A stretch of DNA of 64,000 nt. Origin: Streptococcus suis. Lineage in GTDB: Bacteria; Bacillota; Bacilli; Lactobacillales; Streptococcaceae. Position 1 is the stretch's first letter. Each line of letters begins with the position of its first letter. The position numbers were made by a program, and so were the translations under genes. Positions 8,648-18,298 of the stretch are shown here, in pieces. Under the pieces are notes generated by a model. It saw only the letters and a list, made by a program, of their open reading frames with translations, had not been told where the DNA came from and made no database searches. Location: positions 1 through 64,000 of the forward strand of contig NZ_JAMWEL010000002.1 of NCBI RefSeq assembly GCF_024509555.1, read 5' to 3'.

Positions 8648-9378
8648 TTTTTCTTCACCGGTTTTGTTACAGCTAAAGTATGCAGTTTGCTGATGTCTTT
8701 CTTATTAAGCTTGCGGTATTCACCTGGACGCAAACCAGTCAGGTCCAAATTTCCAAAGCGGGTACGTGAAAGCTTGTCCACCTGCAGACCAACCGCTTCA
8801 AACATTTTCTTAACCTGGTGATTACGCCCTTCATGAATGGTCAACTCGACCACAGAGCGATTTTTAACAGGGTCTACCTTGATAATTTCGTAAACGGCAG
8901 GCTTGGTTTTCTTGCCATCAATGACGACACCTCGGGTCAAGGGACGGAGTACTTCCTTATTGGCAATACCCTTGACACGCGCCAAATAAACCTTATCAAT
9001 CTCATTTCGAGGGTGAATCATCTCATCCGTAAAATCACCATCATTGGTCAAGATCAAAACACCTGACGTATCCCAGTCCAAACGACCAACAGGATAAATC
9101 CGTTCTTTTACAGTCGGCAGCAAGTCAACAACCGTCTTTCTGCCCTTGTCATCTGACACGCTAGATATAACTCCACTTGGTTTATTGAGGAGGTAGTATA
9201 CCTTCTCTTCATTATAGATTGGTTGCCCTTCTACTTCTACAATATCTCCAGACTTAATAGTCGTTGCCAACTCACGGACAACTTGACCATTGACGGTAAC
9301 ACGACCTTGCTTAATCAATTCTTCTGCCTTACGACGACTGGCTACACCAGCGTGGGCAATGTATTTGTTAATTCTCAT
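8644..9378 (-). CDS. rluB: 23S rRNA pseudouridine synthase RluB (RsuA family)
   Basis: The 244-residue enzyme has an N-terminal S4 RNA-binding domain (residues 1-60, [20 protein letters not shown]) and an RsuA-type catalytic domain. The motif [19 protein letters not shown] contains the catalytic aspartate. It should convert one uridine of 23S rRNA to pseudouridine. The basic C-terminal tail ends KPVKKK. The start overlaps the scpB end by 11 bases. Confidence 0.92.
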   Translation of the reverse strand: MRINKYIAHAGVASRRKAEELIKQGRVTVNGQVVRELATTIKSGDIVEVEGQPIYNEEKVYYLLNKPSGVISSVSDDKGRKTVVDLLPTVKERIYPVGRLDWDTSGVLILTNDGDFTDEMIHPRNEIDKVYLARVKGIANKEVLRPLTRGVVIDGKKTKPAVYEIIKVDPVKNRSVVELTIHEGRNHQVKKMFEAVGLQVDKLSRTRFGNLDLTGLRPGEYRKLNKKDISKLHTLAVTKPVKKK

Positions 9379-9943
9379 TTTCTAACTCATTTCTTTCTAG
9401 GAATAGCTCGGTTTCTTGCTCCACCAAGTCAAGTTCTGATACATCTGGCAATTCTTCTAGACTGTTAATCCCCATGTAATCCAGAAAATAATCCGTTGTG
9501 ACATAAAGATTGGGCCTGCCAAGTACCTCTTTCTTCCCATTCTCACGAATGAGGTCAAAAGCCTGCAATTTACTGATGGCACCGCTAGAATTAACTCCGC
9601 GAATATCATCGACTTCAATCCGTGTGATTGGTTGCTTGTAGGCAACGATTGACAATGTTTCTAAAAGGGCTCGTGACATGGTCTGATTGATCGGTGTTTT
9701 GGCATAGATACGCAGAAGGTTTGCATACTCTTTTTTAGTGACCAATTTGTAACGATTGGAGGATTCTAATAGAGCAAGGCCTGATGCCTTGTCAGCCATG
9801 TATTTTTCACTGAGTTTTTCTAATTGCTGGCTGACAGCTGTGGGCTGCAATTCCAGCATCTCTGCCAAATTGCGTAAGCTCAAGCCATCCTCACCTGCTA
9901 CAAAGAGCAGGACTTCGATTTCAGCTAAGCGATTCATTTTCAC
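9368..9943 (-). CDS. scpB: Segregation and condensation protein ScpB
   Basis: This 191-residue protein is the dimeric winged-helix partner of the Smc-ScpA condensin complex, which organises and segregates the chromosome. The segment [22 protein letters not shown] is typical, as is the acidic C-terminus. It overlaps scpA by 23 bases, the usual close coupling of the two subunits. Confidence 0.95.
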   Translation of the reverse strand: MKMNRLAEIEVLLFVAGEDGLSLRNLAEMLELQPTAVSQQLEKLSEKYMADKASGLALLESSNRYKLVTKKEYANLLRIYAKTPINQTMSRALLETLSIVAYKQPITRIEVDDIRGVNSSGAISKLQAFDLIRENGKKEVLGRPNLYVTTDYFLDYMGINSLEELPDVSELDLVEQETELFLERNELENEN

Positions 9944-10640
9944 TCCTTACTAGATAAATATCTCCAAAGGTTTCCTTTTGTTCCAAGATAATCTCATGAA
10001 CCTTGACCAACTCCAAGGTGGCAAGAAAAATGGTAATCACTTCATTAATATCCAGGCTCTCCTGAAAAAGCTGACGCAGTTCAATACGAGGGTTAGTCTC
10101 AAAACGACTACGGACAAGGTCCATCATGTCTTCGATTTTATATTCATCACGGGCAATGGTTGCATGTGACTGACGAAGGCTGGCCTGTTTTTCAGCCATG
10201 ACCTTAGAAAAGGCAAGGAAAATATCGATGACAGTCTTATCTTTAGCCAGCTGGACATCCTCATAAATCAAATCTAATTTAGGTTTTGAAAAATAATTGG
10301 CCCTTTCATCATGCTGTTCTCCCAGTTTTTCGCTGATTAGCTTGAACTTGCGGTATTCTTCCAATTGATCCAAGAGATCCATTTCTGGGTCATCCTCAGG
10401 GTCTGTCTGTTCAACGACTTTTGGCAAGAGCCTCCTGCTTTTAATGACCATCAATTGACTGGCCATGACCATATACTCTCCCGCCACCTCCAAGCGCATG
10501 GCCTGCAAGGTCGCAATATAGGCCAGGTATTGTTCAATGACTTCCGTAATTGGAACCTCATAGATATCCATTTGGTACTTGGACACCAGATGCAGTAAGA
10601 GATCCAAGGGTCCTTCAAAATCTTTTAATTTTATATCCAT
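9921..10640 (-). CDS. scpA: Segregation and condensation protein ScpA
   Basis: This 239-residue kleisin bridges the Smc heads and binds ScpB. It starts [19 protein letters not shown], the standard N-terminal Smc-neck-binding helix, and ends with the winged-helix region [20 protein letters not shown] that contacts the Smc cap. It abuts the XerD-like gene, sharing one base, and lies in the murI-to-yidD operon. Confidence 0.95.
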   Translation of the reverse strand: MDIKLKDFEGPLDLLLHLVSKYQMDIYEVPITEVIEQYLAYIATLQAMRLEVAGEYMVMASQLMVIKSRRLLPKVVEQTDPEDDPEMDLLDQLEEYRKFKLISEKLGEQHDERANYFSKPKLDLIYEDVQLAKDKTVIDIFLAFSKVMAEKQASLRQSHATIARDEYKIEDMMDLVRSRFETNPRIELRQLFQESLDINEVITIFLATLELVKVHEIILEQKETFGDIYLVRSENESLS

Positions 10641-11371
10641 TATCTAAATTTTTCCAAACTCATGCTTGTTTTTAGTCCCAACTGCTTGGCGATTTGGTCC
10701 AGGGATTTTCCTTCTCTGATTTGAGCTAGAATATACTGTTCTCGCAATTTTTGGGCAGTCCAATCAGGCTTGCCGATGGACTGGACAAATTCGGTCAAGC
10801 GATTAAAGAACCATTGCCGAGAATAGGTCTGGCCTTTCTTGTCAAAGACATAGTGCCCTGTCAGATGCCCTTCAAGGTAGCCAACTAATTCCTTGGACAT
10901 AGTGAGCACCCGCTTGGCTCCTCCCTTCTCAACTGTCAGGACTTGAAAATCCAGATTGACCTGCTGGCTGGTCAGCTCTGCTATTTCACTTGGCGTCAAG
11001 CCTAAATATGCTATCAAAAGTGCGATAAGCTGACCTTCTAACCAAGGACTTTCTTGAAAGAGTAATGATAGGTCTTCACGCTCCAGCTTCTTTTTGACAC
11101 GAGTCGGTCCTGCCATAGCCTGTAGCTTGTAAAACCTATCCAAGTGACCTCTTTCATAAAGAAAATAGAGAAATTGATTGACCGCCGATAACTTTCTTCT
11201 CTGAGCAGCAGGTTTCAAGTCTAGCAGGGACTGCTGATAAAGCAAGAGTGACTGCTGATCTATGTCGCCCTTGGTCAACTCCACAAATTGCTGTAGGTCA
11301 TAGGTATAGGACTTTTGGCTGTTGACACTGACCTTTTTAGTCTGGATAAACTCTCCTATAGCCTGCTTCAT
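10640..11371 (-). CDS. XerD-like tyrosine recombinase homologue lacking catalytic residues
   Basis: The 243-residue protein aligns with phage-type integrases but lacks most of the active site. The first arginine is Thr126 ([10 protein letters not shown]), the H-x-x-R box reads QKLRE with Gln207 and Glu211 around the retained Arg210, the LGH histidine is Leu233, and the terminal tyrosine position is Phe242. This fits the streptococcal XerD-like group, which is known not to act at dif and always sits beside scpA/scpB. A structural or DNA-binding role near condensin is an inference. It overlaps cbpB by four bases. Confidence 0.88.
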   Translation of the reverse strand: MKQAIGEFIQTKKVSVNSQKSYTYDLQQFVELTKGDIDQQSLLLYQQSLLDLKPAAQRRKLSAVNQFLYFLYERGHLDRFYKLQAMAGPTRVKKKLEREDLSLLFQESPWLEGQLIALLIAYLGLTPSEIAELTSQQVNLDFQVLTVEKGGAKRVLTMSKELVGYLEGHLTGHYVFDKKGQTYSRQWFFNRLTEFVQSIGKPDWTAQKLREQYILAQIREGKSLDQIAKQLGLKTSMSLEKFR

Positions 11372-11826
11372 TTCTTGCCTTCTTTTGATGCCAAGGGAAA
11401 ATTATGCAAAAGTGCATTGATGGCTTTGAGGATGGATTTACGGGTAATAATACCTAGAAATTCTCTATTTTCTCCTAAAACGGGTAGGAAAGATTGGTCG
11501 ACTAGCTTTCGCATGACTTCTGTCAAATCATAATCCAAGCCAACCGTCTCCTCGTCTGTCTTAGCAATCAGGGAAATATCTTGATTCAATTCATCATCTG
11601 ATAGCTCATTTTCAGCCTGGTATTTTATAATCTCTGTTAAGCCAATAGTGCCGAAGAAACGACCATCTTCTGTTACCACGGGCACACGGGAATAGGTCAT
11701 GTGGCTGAGTAACAGCTTGGCATGGTCAATATTATGGGTATCAATGATAACAGCCAATTTATCTGCTGGTGTCAGGAAAGTTTCTTCTTGATCCAGTAAA
11801 AAAGCTTCAAATTCTCGTGCAATCAT
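11368..11826 (-). CDS. cbpB: CBS-pair protein, probable c-di-AMP-binding CbpB
   Basis: This 152-residue protein consists of two CBS domains: residues about 15-75 with SRVPVVTEDGRFFGTIGL, and about 90-145 with SFLPVLGENREFLGIITR. The layout and operon position match CbpB/DarB proteins, which bind cyclic di-AMP and regulate the stringent-response enzyme Rel. The ligand is inferred from family resemblance. ATGA overlaps exist on both sides. Confidence 0.8.
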   Translation of the reverse strand: MIAREFEAFLLDQEETFLTPADKLAVIIDTHNIDHAKLLLSHMTYSRVPVVTEDGRFFGTIGLTEIIKYQAENELSDDELNQDISLIAKTDEETVGLDYDLTEVMRKLVDQSFLPVLGENREFLGIITRKSILKAINALLHNFPLASKEGKK

Positions 11827-12350
11827 CGTGAAATATCCTTTGTCAATGCTGGGAAAAGTTGATGGTGGCGGTTATAGTAGTCCACATGAAAACGGTCTTC
11901 ATAGATGGTCACAAGGGCATAAAGACATTCTCTGACCAAGCCACGAGGTTGGCTGACAGAACCTGGATTGAGGAAGAGGGTCTTGCCACGCACCTCTGCA
12001 TCTGGTACATGTAAATGCCCATACAAACAAATGTCCGCATCCACTTCCTGGGCCCAGTAGTCCAACCGTTGCCAGCCGTAATTAATGCCATAAAGATGAC
12101 CATGAGTCTGAGCGATAGTCACACCATCCAATTGAGTAATGAGCTGGTCAGGGTAGCCTCCAAAGTAGTCGCAGTTGCCATTGACCACTTGAATACCCTC
12201 CCACAAGCTGTCTTGACTATCTAGCTCTGAATCGCCATTGTGAAAGATGGCATTGACCTTGCCAAGATAATGGTTTTTAATCTCTTCTACGATCTGTCTA
12301 TCCCCATGAGAATCGCTCATGACTAGGATTGTTTTGCTTGCTCCTGCCAT
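11823..12350 (-). CDS. YfcE/MJ0936-type metallophosphoesterase
   Basis: The 175-residue protein has the calcineurin-like metal-binding signature: MSDSHGD near the N-terminus, FHNGDSE, then VNGNCD and QTHGHLYG, with LYGHLHVPD and [10 protein letters not shown] toward the end. Members hydrolyse phosphodiesters using two divalent metals; the substrate is unknown. Its start lies 28 bases inside the 3' end of the rdgB-like gene, so translation is probably coupled. Confidence 0.9.
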   Translation of the reverse strand: MAGASKTILVMSDSHGDRQIVEEIKNHYLGKVNAIFHNGDSELDSQDSLWEGIQVVNGNCDYFGGYPDQLITQLDGVTIAQTHGHLYGINYGWQRLDYWAQEVDADICLYGHLHVPDAEVRGKTLFLNPGSVSQPRGLVRECLYALVTIYEDRFHVDYYNRHHQLFPALTKDISR

Positions 12351-13333
12351 ACTGGAAATGCCTCCACTAATTTTTCTAGTGCTTGTGCACGGTGGGAAAT
12401 CTTATTTTTTTCTTCCAAGGTCAATTCTGCCGAGGTCTTGCCTGTTTCACCTACGAGGAAAAGTGGATCATATCCAAACCCATTTTCCCCACGAAGCTCC
12501 ATACCGATAAAGCCTTCCCAGTCCGCCTCGACCACCAAACTCTCACGATTTGGAGCAGCCATAACCAGGGTACAATGGAATTGTGCCGAACGATTTTTCA
12601 AGTCGAAGACCATGGCCAACTCGTGCAAGAGCTTGGCATTATTGAGCTCATCTGTGGCATCTGGTCCTGAAAAACGGGCAGACCAAACTCCTGGCAAACC
12701 ACCAAGAGCATCAACCTTCAAACCTGAATCATCAGCCAAGACCATTTTGCCTGTCAGCTCTGCTATGGTTTCAGCCTTGAGCCGTGCATTTTCCTCAAAG
12801 GTCATACCTGTTTCTGCTACATCTGGCAGGTCAGGATAGTTGTTGAGGTTCTCGACCTGGTAGCCAAAACGCTCAAAAAACTTGCGAAATTCCTTGGTCT
12901 TACCTTCATTTTTAGTGGCAATCAAGATGGTGTCTCCCACGCTTGCCAAGCCCTTATCTTGACCGAAGAAATCAGACATAGCCACACCATTCTTTGGTAA
13001 ATGAACCAAGAGCAATTTGTCAGCTTCTGTGACCAGAATAGCTCCTTGGTGTTGGAGAACTTTGAACTGGCGATTGTTTAACTCATTCAAAACATCACAG
13101 GCAAATTGAAAGAGGGCAAATTCAGACTGAAGTTTAATCACCTCAATGTTAACACACTGGTTGAAATTCTCATCTTCATAGTTACCTGCAATCAGTTTAT
13201 CAAACAACTGACCAATTTGGTAAACTTCCTGCTCTCTTCCATTTTCTCCAAATGAACCAAATAGGTTGGCAAAGCTAGCCTTTCCAATAAACCAGTTATG
13301 CTCATCTCTGTATTCGTATATCTTGTCTGTCAT
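12323..13333 (-). CDS. RdgB/HAM1 dITP/XTP pyrophosphatase with N-terminal extension
   Basis: At 336 residues this is about 130 longer than a standard RdgB. The C-terminal part (about 130-330) is the complete HAM1 enzyme: [18 protein letters not shown] binds the nucleotide, [20 protein letters not shown] and [10 protein letters not shown] are also present. It should hydrolyse non-canonical purine triphosphates such as dITP and XTP to monophosphates. The extra N-terminal domain has no motif I recognise; streptococcal orthologues commonly carry it. It overlaps murI by four bases. Confidence 0.92.
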   Translation of the reverse strand: MTDKIYEYRDEHNWFIGKASFANLFGSFGENGREQEVYQIGQLFDKLIAGNYEDENFNQCVNIEVIKLQSEFALFQFACDVLNELNNRQFKVLQHQGAILVTEADKLLLVHLPKNGVAMSDFFGQDKGLASVGDTILIATKNEGKTKEFRKFFERFGYQVENLNNYPDLPDVAETGMTFEENARLKAETIAELTGKMVLADDSGLKVDALGGLPGVWSARFSGPDATDELNNAKLLHELAMVFDLKNRSAQFHCTLVMAAPNRESLVVEADWEGFIGMELRGENGFGYDPLFLVGETGKTSAELTLEEKNKISHRAQALEKLVEAFPVWQEQAKQS

Positions 13334-14124
13334 AGTTCTACATGCTCCACATGAATATCAATGCCCATCCAGCTTTCAGCTATTTCTTTAAAAGCTGACG
13401 GACTAGCTGTTGTGTAAAATCTGTGCTGAATATCCTTTTCGGTTCGGCTGCGGTTGATTTGAAAGTAATTTAATAAAACAGAAATATCCCGCGCACACTC
13501 TGCACCACTGTCAATCAACTTGACATCCTTGCCCATGGCATTCTGGATGATAGGACGAAGCAGGGGATAATGAGTGCAGCCCAAAACCAAGGTGTCCACT
13601 TTCCCAACAAGTGGTCGAAGTGTCTCATAAACAACTTTTTTGGCAAGACTGGATTGGTGGCTATTGGACTCAACCAGAGGGGCAAACTTGGGACAGGCTA
13701 GGCTATCTACCTGCGTTTCTGGAGAAAGGGCCTGAATTTTTTCACGATAGATATCGGATTGAATGGTCATAGCCGTTCCCAAGACACCAACCTTACCAGT
13801 TTGCGTTGCCTTGATAGCTGCTGAAGCACCTGGTAAAATAACACCCAAAACAGGAATATCCAACTTTTCCTTGACTTCTTCCCAGGCTACCGCTGTTGCC
13901 GTATTGCAGGCAAAAACAATCATTTTTACATTTTTTGTCAAAAGGAAATTGACCAACTGCCAAGTATATTCTCTGATTTGTTCCGCTGGACGTGGTCCAT
14001 ACGGTGCCCGTGCAGAATCTCCGATATAAACGATTTCTTCATGGGGAAGCTGGCGCATTAACTCACGCGCAACCGTTAATCCCCCAACACCTGAATCTAA
14101 AAAACCTATTGGTCGATTATCCAT
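13330..14124 (-). CDS. murI: Glutamate racemase MurI
   Basis: The 264-residue enzyme makes D-glutamate for peptidoglycan. It starts with [16 protein letters not shown]; the two catalytic cysteines are in FACNTATA and [11 protein letters not shown], and the substrate-binding [11 protein letters not shown] lies near residue 35. It is the first gene of the operon leading to yidD. No convincing ribosome site precedes the ATG at 14124. Confidence 0.95.
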   Translation of the reverse strand: MDNRPIGFLDSGVGGLTVARELMRQLPHEEIVYIGDSARAPYGPRPAEQIREYTWQLVNFLLTKNVKMIVFACNTATAVAWEEVKEKLDIPVLGVILPGASAAIKATQTGKVGVLGTAMTIQSDIYREKIQALSPETQVDSLACPKFAPLVESNSHQSSLAKKVVYETLRPLVGKVDTLVLGCTHYPLLRPIIQNAMGKDVKLIDSGAECARDISVLLNYFQINRSRTEKDIQHRFYTTASPSAFKEIAESWMGIDIHVEHVEL

Positions 14125-14171
14125 AACATTGAGAATAGCCAGAAAATCTGACTAGCCTTTCTTTTCTACTC

Positions 14172-14207
14172 AAAAAATGGGAGCTGGGAATGAATATCCC
14201 AGTCCCA
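14172..14207 (-). terminator. Terminator between yneF and murI
   Basis: On the minus strand a long stem, TGGGACTGGGA against TCCCAGCTCCCA, is followed by TTTTTTG. It isolates yneF from the murI operon. Confidence 0.8.
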
Positions 14208-14213
14208 GTTTGA

Positions 14214-14450
14214 TTATTTTTTCTTGCTTGCCACTTTTTGTTGGCTCTTGATTTGGCGAAGTACTTGTTGTACTTTTGCCTCGCTTGGTTTTTGCCCCAT
14301 TTGGCTCATCATCAAACGCAAAGCATTTTCATCCAAAACTGGCTTATCAGCAATGTAGTTTTCCACTTGTTTGCGTGACAAGTAGATGCCCAAGGCAACA
14401 CCGCCTGCAAAGGCCAATACAATCAATAAAATAGCTAAACCGATATTCAT
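14214..14450 (-). CDS. YneF family small membrane protein (UPF0154)
   Basis: This 78-residue protein has one N-terminal membrane helix (LAILLIVLAFAGGVALGIYL) and a cytoplasmic tail with ENALRLMMSQMGQKPSEAKV, diagnostic of the UPF0154/YneF family. The function is unknown in the family. It is monocistronic as judged by the terminator after it. Confidence 0.92.
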   Translation of the reverse strand: MNIGLAILLIVLAFAGGVALGIYLSRKQVENYIADKPVLDENALRLMMSQMGQKPSEAKVQQVLRQIKSQQKVASKKK

Positions 14451-14552
14451 CTGTCAATCTCCTGACTCTTCTAAAAATAATTCATTCGGAACTGTCCTGC
14501 GACAATCTCTTAATGAATCTATTATACCAAATTCAGCAGGCTTTTCCAAGAC

Positions 14553-15800
14553 TTACCTGTCAAAATCAAAACCGTAAATGGTTGCGAAATAATCCTCAGG
14601 TGTTTCAGCACGACGAATCATACGAGCTGTGCCATCTTCCTGTAAAAGAATTTCAGACGAACGCAAGCGACCATTATAGTTGTAGCCCATGGAGAAGCCG
14701 TGGGCCCCACTGTCATGAATGACCAAGGTATCTCCTACTTCTGCCCGTGGTAATTCACGATTAACTGCAAACTTGTCGTTGTTTTCACAGAGGGAACCTG
14801 CCACATCCACCACTTCGATTGGCGCATCTGGGCGCGTGATATTGGTGATATGGTGGTAGGCGCCATAGAAGGCAGGACGCATGAGGTTGGCAGCCGATGC
14901 ATCGACACCAATATAAGTCCGATAGGTTTCCTTCCGATGAAGCACTTTGGTAATCAAGTGACCGTGTGGCGCCAACATAAAGCGACCCAATTCTGTAAAG
15001 ATTTTAACATGTCCCATACCAGCTGGTGTGAGAATTTCCTCGTAAACCTTACGAACACCCTCACCAATGACAGCAATGTCGTTTGGTTCTTGCTCAGGAC
15101 GATAGTTGACCCCAATCCCACCTGATAGGTTGATGAAGTCCAAAGTCACACCTGTTTCCTCACGAATTTCCAAGGCCAATTCAAAGAGTTGACGAGCTAA
15201 GACAGGATAGTAGTCATTTGTTACTGTATTCGAAGCTAGAAAGGCATGGATACCAAATTCCTTGACACCTAGCTCTTTTAACTCCTTGTAGCCTTTCATC
15301 AACTGTTCCTTGGTCATCCCAAACTTAGACTCTTCTGGGTGGTCCATAATATCCGTTCCCAGCGAGAAGACTCCACCTGGATTGTAACGGAGGCAGACCG
15401 TTTCAGGGATACCAGCAACATTTTTCAAAAACTCAATATGCTCGTATGCATCGAGGTTAATGGTCGCCCCAACTTTTCGTGCATAGACAAATTCTTGGGC
15501 TTGCGTATCATTGGATGTGAACATGATGTCCTTAAAGCCCAATTTTTCACTCATCAGCACCTCTACATCTGTCGCACAGTCCACTCCACAACCTTCTTCT
15601 TGCAAGATTTTCAAAATGGCTGGCGTCGGTGTTGCCTTGACCGCAAAATATTCCTTAAAGCCTTTGTTCCATGAAAAAGCTGCATTAAGGGCACGGGCCT
15701 TCTCACGAATGCCTTTTTCATCATACAAATGAAAAGGAGTCGGAAATTGCTCCGAAATGGTTTCTAAAATTTCTTTACTAACAAATGGTGTCTTGGTCAT
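14553..15800 (-). CDS. lysA: Diaminopimelate decarboxylase LysA
   Basis: The 415-residue PLP enzyme converts meso-diaminopimelate to L-lysine, the last step of lysine synthesis. The N-terminal barrel has the PLP-lysine segment FAVKATPTP near residue 51. NLSGGIGVNYRPEQ and TELGRFMLAPHG follow, and GSLCENNDKFAVNRELP provides the conserved C-E-N near residue 340. GAGGTAGAGAG precedes the ATG. No other lysine genes are adjacent. Confidence 0.94.
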   Translation of the reverse strand: MTKTPFVSKEILETISEQFPTPFHLYDEKGIREKARALNAAFSWNKGFKEYFAVKATPTPAILKILQEEGCGVDCATDVEVLMSEKLGFKDIMFTSNDTQAQEFVYARKVGATINLDAYEHIEFLKNVAGIPETVCLRYNPGGVFSLGTDIMDHPEESKFGMTKEQLMKGYKELKELGVKEFGIHAFLASNTVTNDYYPVLARQLFELALEIREETGVTLDFINLSGGIGVNYRPEQEPNDIAVIGEGVRKVYEEILTPAGMGHVKIFTELGRFMLAPHGHLITKVLHRKETYRTYIGVDASAANLMRPAFYGAYHHITNITRPDAPIEVVDVAGSLCENNDKFAVNRELPRAEVGDTLVIHDSGAHGFSMGYNYNGRLRSSEILLQEDGTARMIRRAETPEDYFATIYGFDFDR

Positions 15801-15861
15801 CTCTCTACCTCATCAAATATTTTTCCTATTATACCACAGAACATCCTTTTCAGAAAATGAA

Positions 15862-15882
15862 AACCCACTCTTACGAGTGGGC
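15862..15882 (-). terminator. Terminator after the Bax-inhibitor-like gene
   Basis: On the minus strand CCCACTC and GAGTGGG pair around GTAA, followed by TTTTC. It lies a few bases past the stop at 15888. Confidence 0.75.
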
Positions 15883-15887
15883 AATGA

Positions 15888-16589
15888 CTAATCTCTATTC
15901 ATCGCACCAAAAATGCGAAGCAAGTTGAGGAAAAGATTGACAAAGTCAAGGTAGAGTTGAAGAGCCATAGACACAACCCAACCATTCTGGACATTGCCAC
16001 CTGTTTGCTCAAAGACATTGCGGATACGTTGGTTGTCATAGGCAATCAAACCTGAGAAAACAAGAACAGATACGATAGACATGGCGAAGCTAATACCTGA
16101 ACTGCGAAGGAAAATGTTGATTAAACTTGCGATCATAATCCCCCAGAGAGCCGCACGCAAGGCTTGGGCCATACCTGAAAGATTTTTCTTGGTCGTCATA
16201 CCGATCACTGCCATAATGGCAAACATAAGAGCAGCAGATAAGAAAGCTAAGGCAACCGTTTCGGTCGTATAGAACATCAAGACCATGCTGATGGTCAAGC
16301 CATTGGTAACAGAATAGGCTAAAAACATTGGTAGAGCCATTGGACTGTTTTTAGCAGCCATGGTAGAGGCTGCAACCACCAATGCAATCTGTCCCAACAT
16401 GACCAACATCATGACAATAGAACCTGCACTAAGCAAACTATAAAGCAATTGCTGGAAGACGGTAACAGCTAGGAAGGAAACAAGGGCTGACAAGCCAATT
16501 CCCATGGCAACTACCCCGTAAATTTTCCCAAAGAAACGGTTAAGAGCGGTGTTATCCACCTGATTGATAATAAATGAATCGTTGTTCAT
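15888..16589 (-). CDS. Bax inhibitor-1/YccA-family membrane protein
   Basis: The 233-residue protein has seven hydrophobic helices and the family motif LFLNLLRIFGAMNRD at the C-terminus, preceded by VSMALQLYLDFVNLF. Bacterial members are integral membrane proteins; some leak calcium and some interact with FtsH. No direct role can be assigned here. It follows the HD-domain gene by 19 bases and may be cotranscribed with it. Confidence 0.9.
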   Translation of the reverse strand: MNNDSFIINQVDNTALNRFFGKIYGVVAMGIGLSALVSFLAVTVFQQLLYSLLSAGSIVMMLVMLGQIALVVAASTMAAKNSPMALPMFLAYSVTNGLTISMVLMFYTTETVALAFLSAALMFAIMAVIGMTTKKNLSGMAQALRAALWGIMIASLINIFLRSSGISFAMSIVSVLVFSGLIAYDNQRIRNVFEQTGGNVQNGWVVSMALQLYLDFVNLFLNLLRIFGAMNRD

Positions 16590-16608
16590 ATAGTTCTCCT
16601 TTTAGGTC

Positions 16609-17091
16609 TTATTGGAAGCGCAAGACCTTTCGATTTTTCCATTTATATTGCAAGGGCAGGGTAAATTCACGAACTGCCCAATATTTATCTACGCAGGTCA
16701 CAATCCATGATTCCTTATAGCGGGGCGGAGCCAAGGTTGCACCAAACATATGCTTAACAATAATATCTTCTTCCACCTTGTTAAGCTTAGTCAATTTCTG
16801 GGCATTGCGCTTGGCAATCCGTGGATGAACCCAGGCATGACTCTTGTTAAATTTAGTGTCACGCCAGTCATAGAAGAAGAGATCATGCAGAAGCCCCCCT
16901 CGTGCAGTCGACTTGGCATCCCAGCCAAATTTCTTGGCAATTTTGTAACTGGTATAGGAAACATTGATCGAATGTTCCAAGCGAGTCGAATGATAATGGT
17001 GGGGAATATCTGCCAGCTTCTGCACCTTTTTAGTGTCAATCAAGTGACCGACATAAGCCATATATTCTTTATCTTTTTTATAAGCAGCCAT
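16609..17091 (-). CDS. HD-domain phosphohydrolase-like protein
   Basis: The 160-residue protein has an HD metal site: a histidine in TRLEHSINVSY at about residue 35, HD in GGLLHDLFFYDW at about 70, and a late aspartate in VTCVDKYWAVRE at about 135. Such proteins hydrolyse phosphoesters. The substrate is unknown. A promoter in the 48-base gap before it is possible but not clear. Confidence 0.85.
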   Translation of the reverse strand: MAAYKKDKEYMAYVGHLIDTKKVQKLADIPHHYHSTRLEHSINVSYTSYKIAKKFGWDAKSTARGGLLHDLFFYDWRDTKFNKSHAWVHPRIAKRNAQKLTKLNKVEEDIIVKHMFGATLAPPRYKESWIVTCVDKYWAVREFTLPLQYKWKNRKVLRFQ

Positions 17092-17139
17092 AGATGTAAA
17101 CCTCGTTTTGTTATTATAACACAGTTTATGCTTCTTGGC

Positions 17140-17880
17140 TTAAATAAAGCTAAAGACTAAAATTCCCGCAGCAATAGCCACATTTAAACTCTCCGCTTGA
17201 CCAGGCATGGTGATATGAATCAATTGATCTGCCTCTTTAGACACAAAATCAGAAATACCCTGACCTTCATTGCCCATAACAAGTGCAAAACTCGCCTTTG
17301 GCAAGACCTGTCGATAATCCACCGATTGACTGGACAAGGTTGTCGCTAATATCTCCACCTGATTATTTTTTAAAGTAGAGAAAATATCCTCAATTGGCAA
17401 GCGATAAATAGGTAGATGAAAATGACTCCCCTGCATAGAGCGAAGGACCTTCATATTGTAAATATCAGCCGACTTATCGGTCAAAAATACACCATCAAAA
17501 CCTGCTGCATCAGCCGTGCGTATGATGGTGCCGACATTTCCTGGATCCTGCACATCTTCTAAGACCAAAAATTTACCTTTTAACAGGTCAGGGAGTTCCC
17601 GACTAGGAAGAGCCAGTTGGGCTACTACTCCTTGCGGAGACTTAGAATCAGTCAAATCTTGCATGATTTCTGGGCTGACTACCGTTACTTTTTCTAACTG
17701 GGAAACCCTGTCCACATACTCTTCCACGACCAAAACATGTTCAATACTTACTCCTGACTTCACAGCTTCTTCTAATAAATGCCAGCCTTCAATCAAGTAA
17801 GATGATGTACGGTATTTTTTCTGTTGTAATTTCTTAATTTGTTTGACCAGATTATTGGATTTCGAACGGATAATTTCCAT
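17140..17880 (-). CDS. TrmH/SpoU-family RNA 2'-O-methyltransferase
   Basis: I take the ATG at 17880 (preceded by GAGGAAACT), giving 246 residues; an in-frame ATG 30 bases upstream lacks a ribosome site. The N-terminal substrate-binding domain starts MEIIRSKSNN. The SPOUT catalytic domain carries LEDVQDPGNVGTIIRTADAA, then LVMGNEGQGIS and ITMPGQAESLNVAIAAGIL. It should methylate a ribose in rRNA; the exact site is unknown. It is divergent from acyP. Confidence 0.9.
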   Translation of the reverse strand: MEIIRSKSNNLVKQIKKLQQKKYRTSSYLIEGWHLLEEAVKSGVSIEHVLVVEEYVDRVSQLEKVTVVSPEIMQDLTDSKSPQGVVAQLALPSRELPDLLKGKFLVLEDVQDPGNVGTIIRTADAAGFDGVFLTDKSADIYNMKVLRSMQGSHFHLPIYRLPIEDIFSTLKNNQVEILATTLSSQSVDYRQVLPKASFALVMGNEGQGISDFVSKEADQLIHITMPGQAESLNVAIAAGILVFSFI

Positions 17881-17950
17881 AGTTTCCTCATTTTCTTTCT
17901 TACCCAACAATGATATAATAAAGTAAAGTTCTTGTCAAAAGGAGAATCTT

Positions 17951-18232
17951 ATGAGAAAGGTCAAAATGATTGCATCTGGTCGAGTGCAGGGAGTAGGTTT
18001 TCGCTGGTCTGTCCAATTTTTGGCTGTGGAGATTGGAGATATTTACGGCAGGGTTTGGAACAATGATGATGGAACAGTGACCATCTTGGCTCAGTCCGAG
18101 CATTCTGATAAGCTCAGCTATTTTATCCATGAAATCCGAAAAGGTCCTTCCCGTATGGCAAAGGTTAGCTATTTGGATGTAACCCTAGCAAATTTTGCAG
18201 ATTTTCATGATTTTCAGGTCAGTCATGGATAA
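17951..18232 (+). CDS. acyP: Acylphosphatase
   Basis: The 93-residue protein has the whole acylphosphatase signature: GRVQGVGFRWSVQ with the phosphate-binding loop and catalytic arginine, then GRVWNNDDGTVTI with the catalytic asparagine. It hydrolyses carboxyl-phosphate bonds. AAAGGAGAATCTT precedes the ATG. It is followed by yidC, a common streptococcal pair. Confidence 0.95.
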   Translation: MRKVKMIASGRVQGVGFRWSVQFLAVEIGDIYGRVWNNDDGTVTILAQSEHSDKLSYFIHEIRKGPSRMAKVSYLDVTLANFADFHDFQVSHG

Positions 18233-18298
18233 AACTTGAAGTTTAATAATAAAAAAAGTAAAATAGAATGTATCATGTAAAAAAAGGAATGTATCAAT

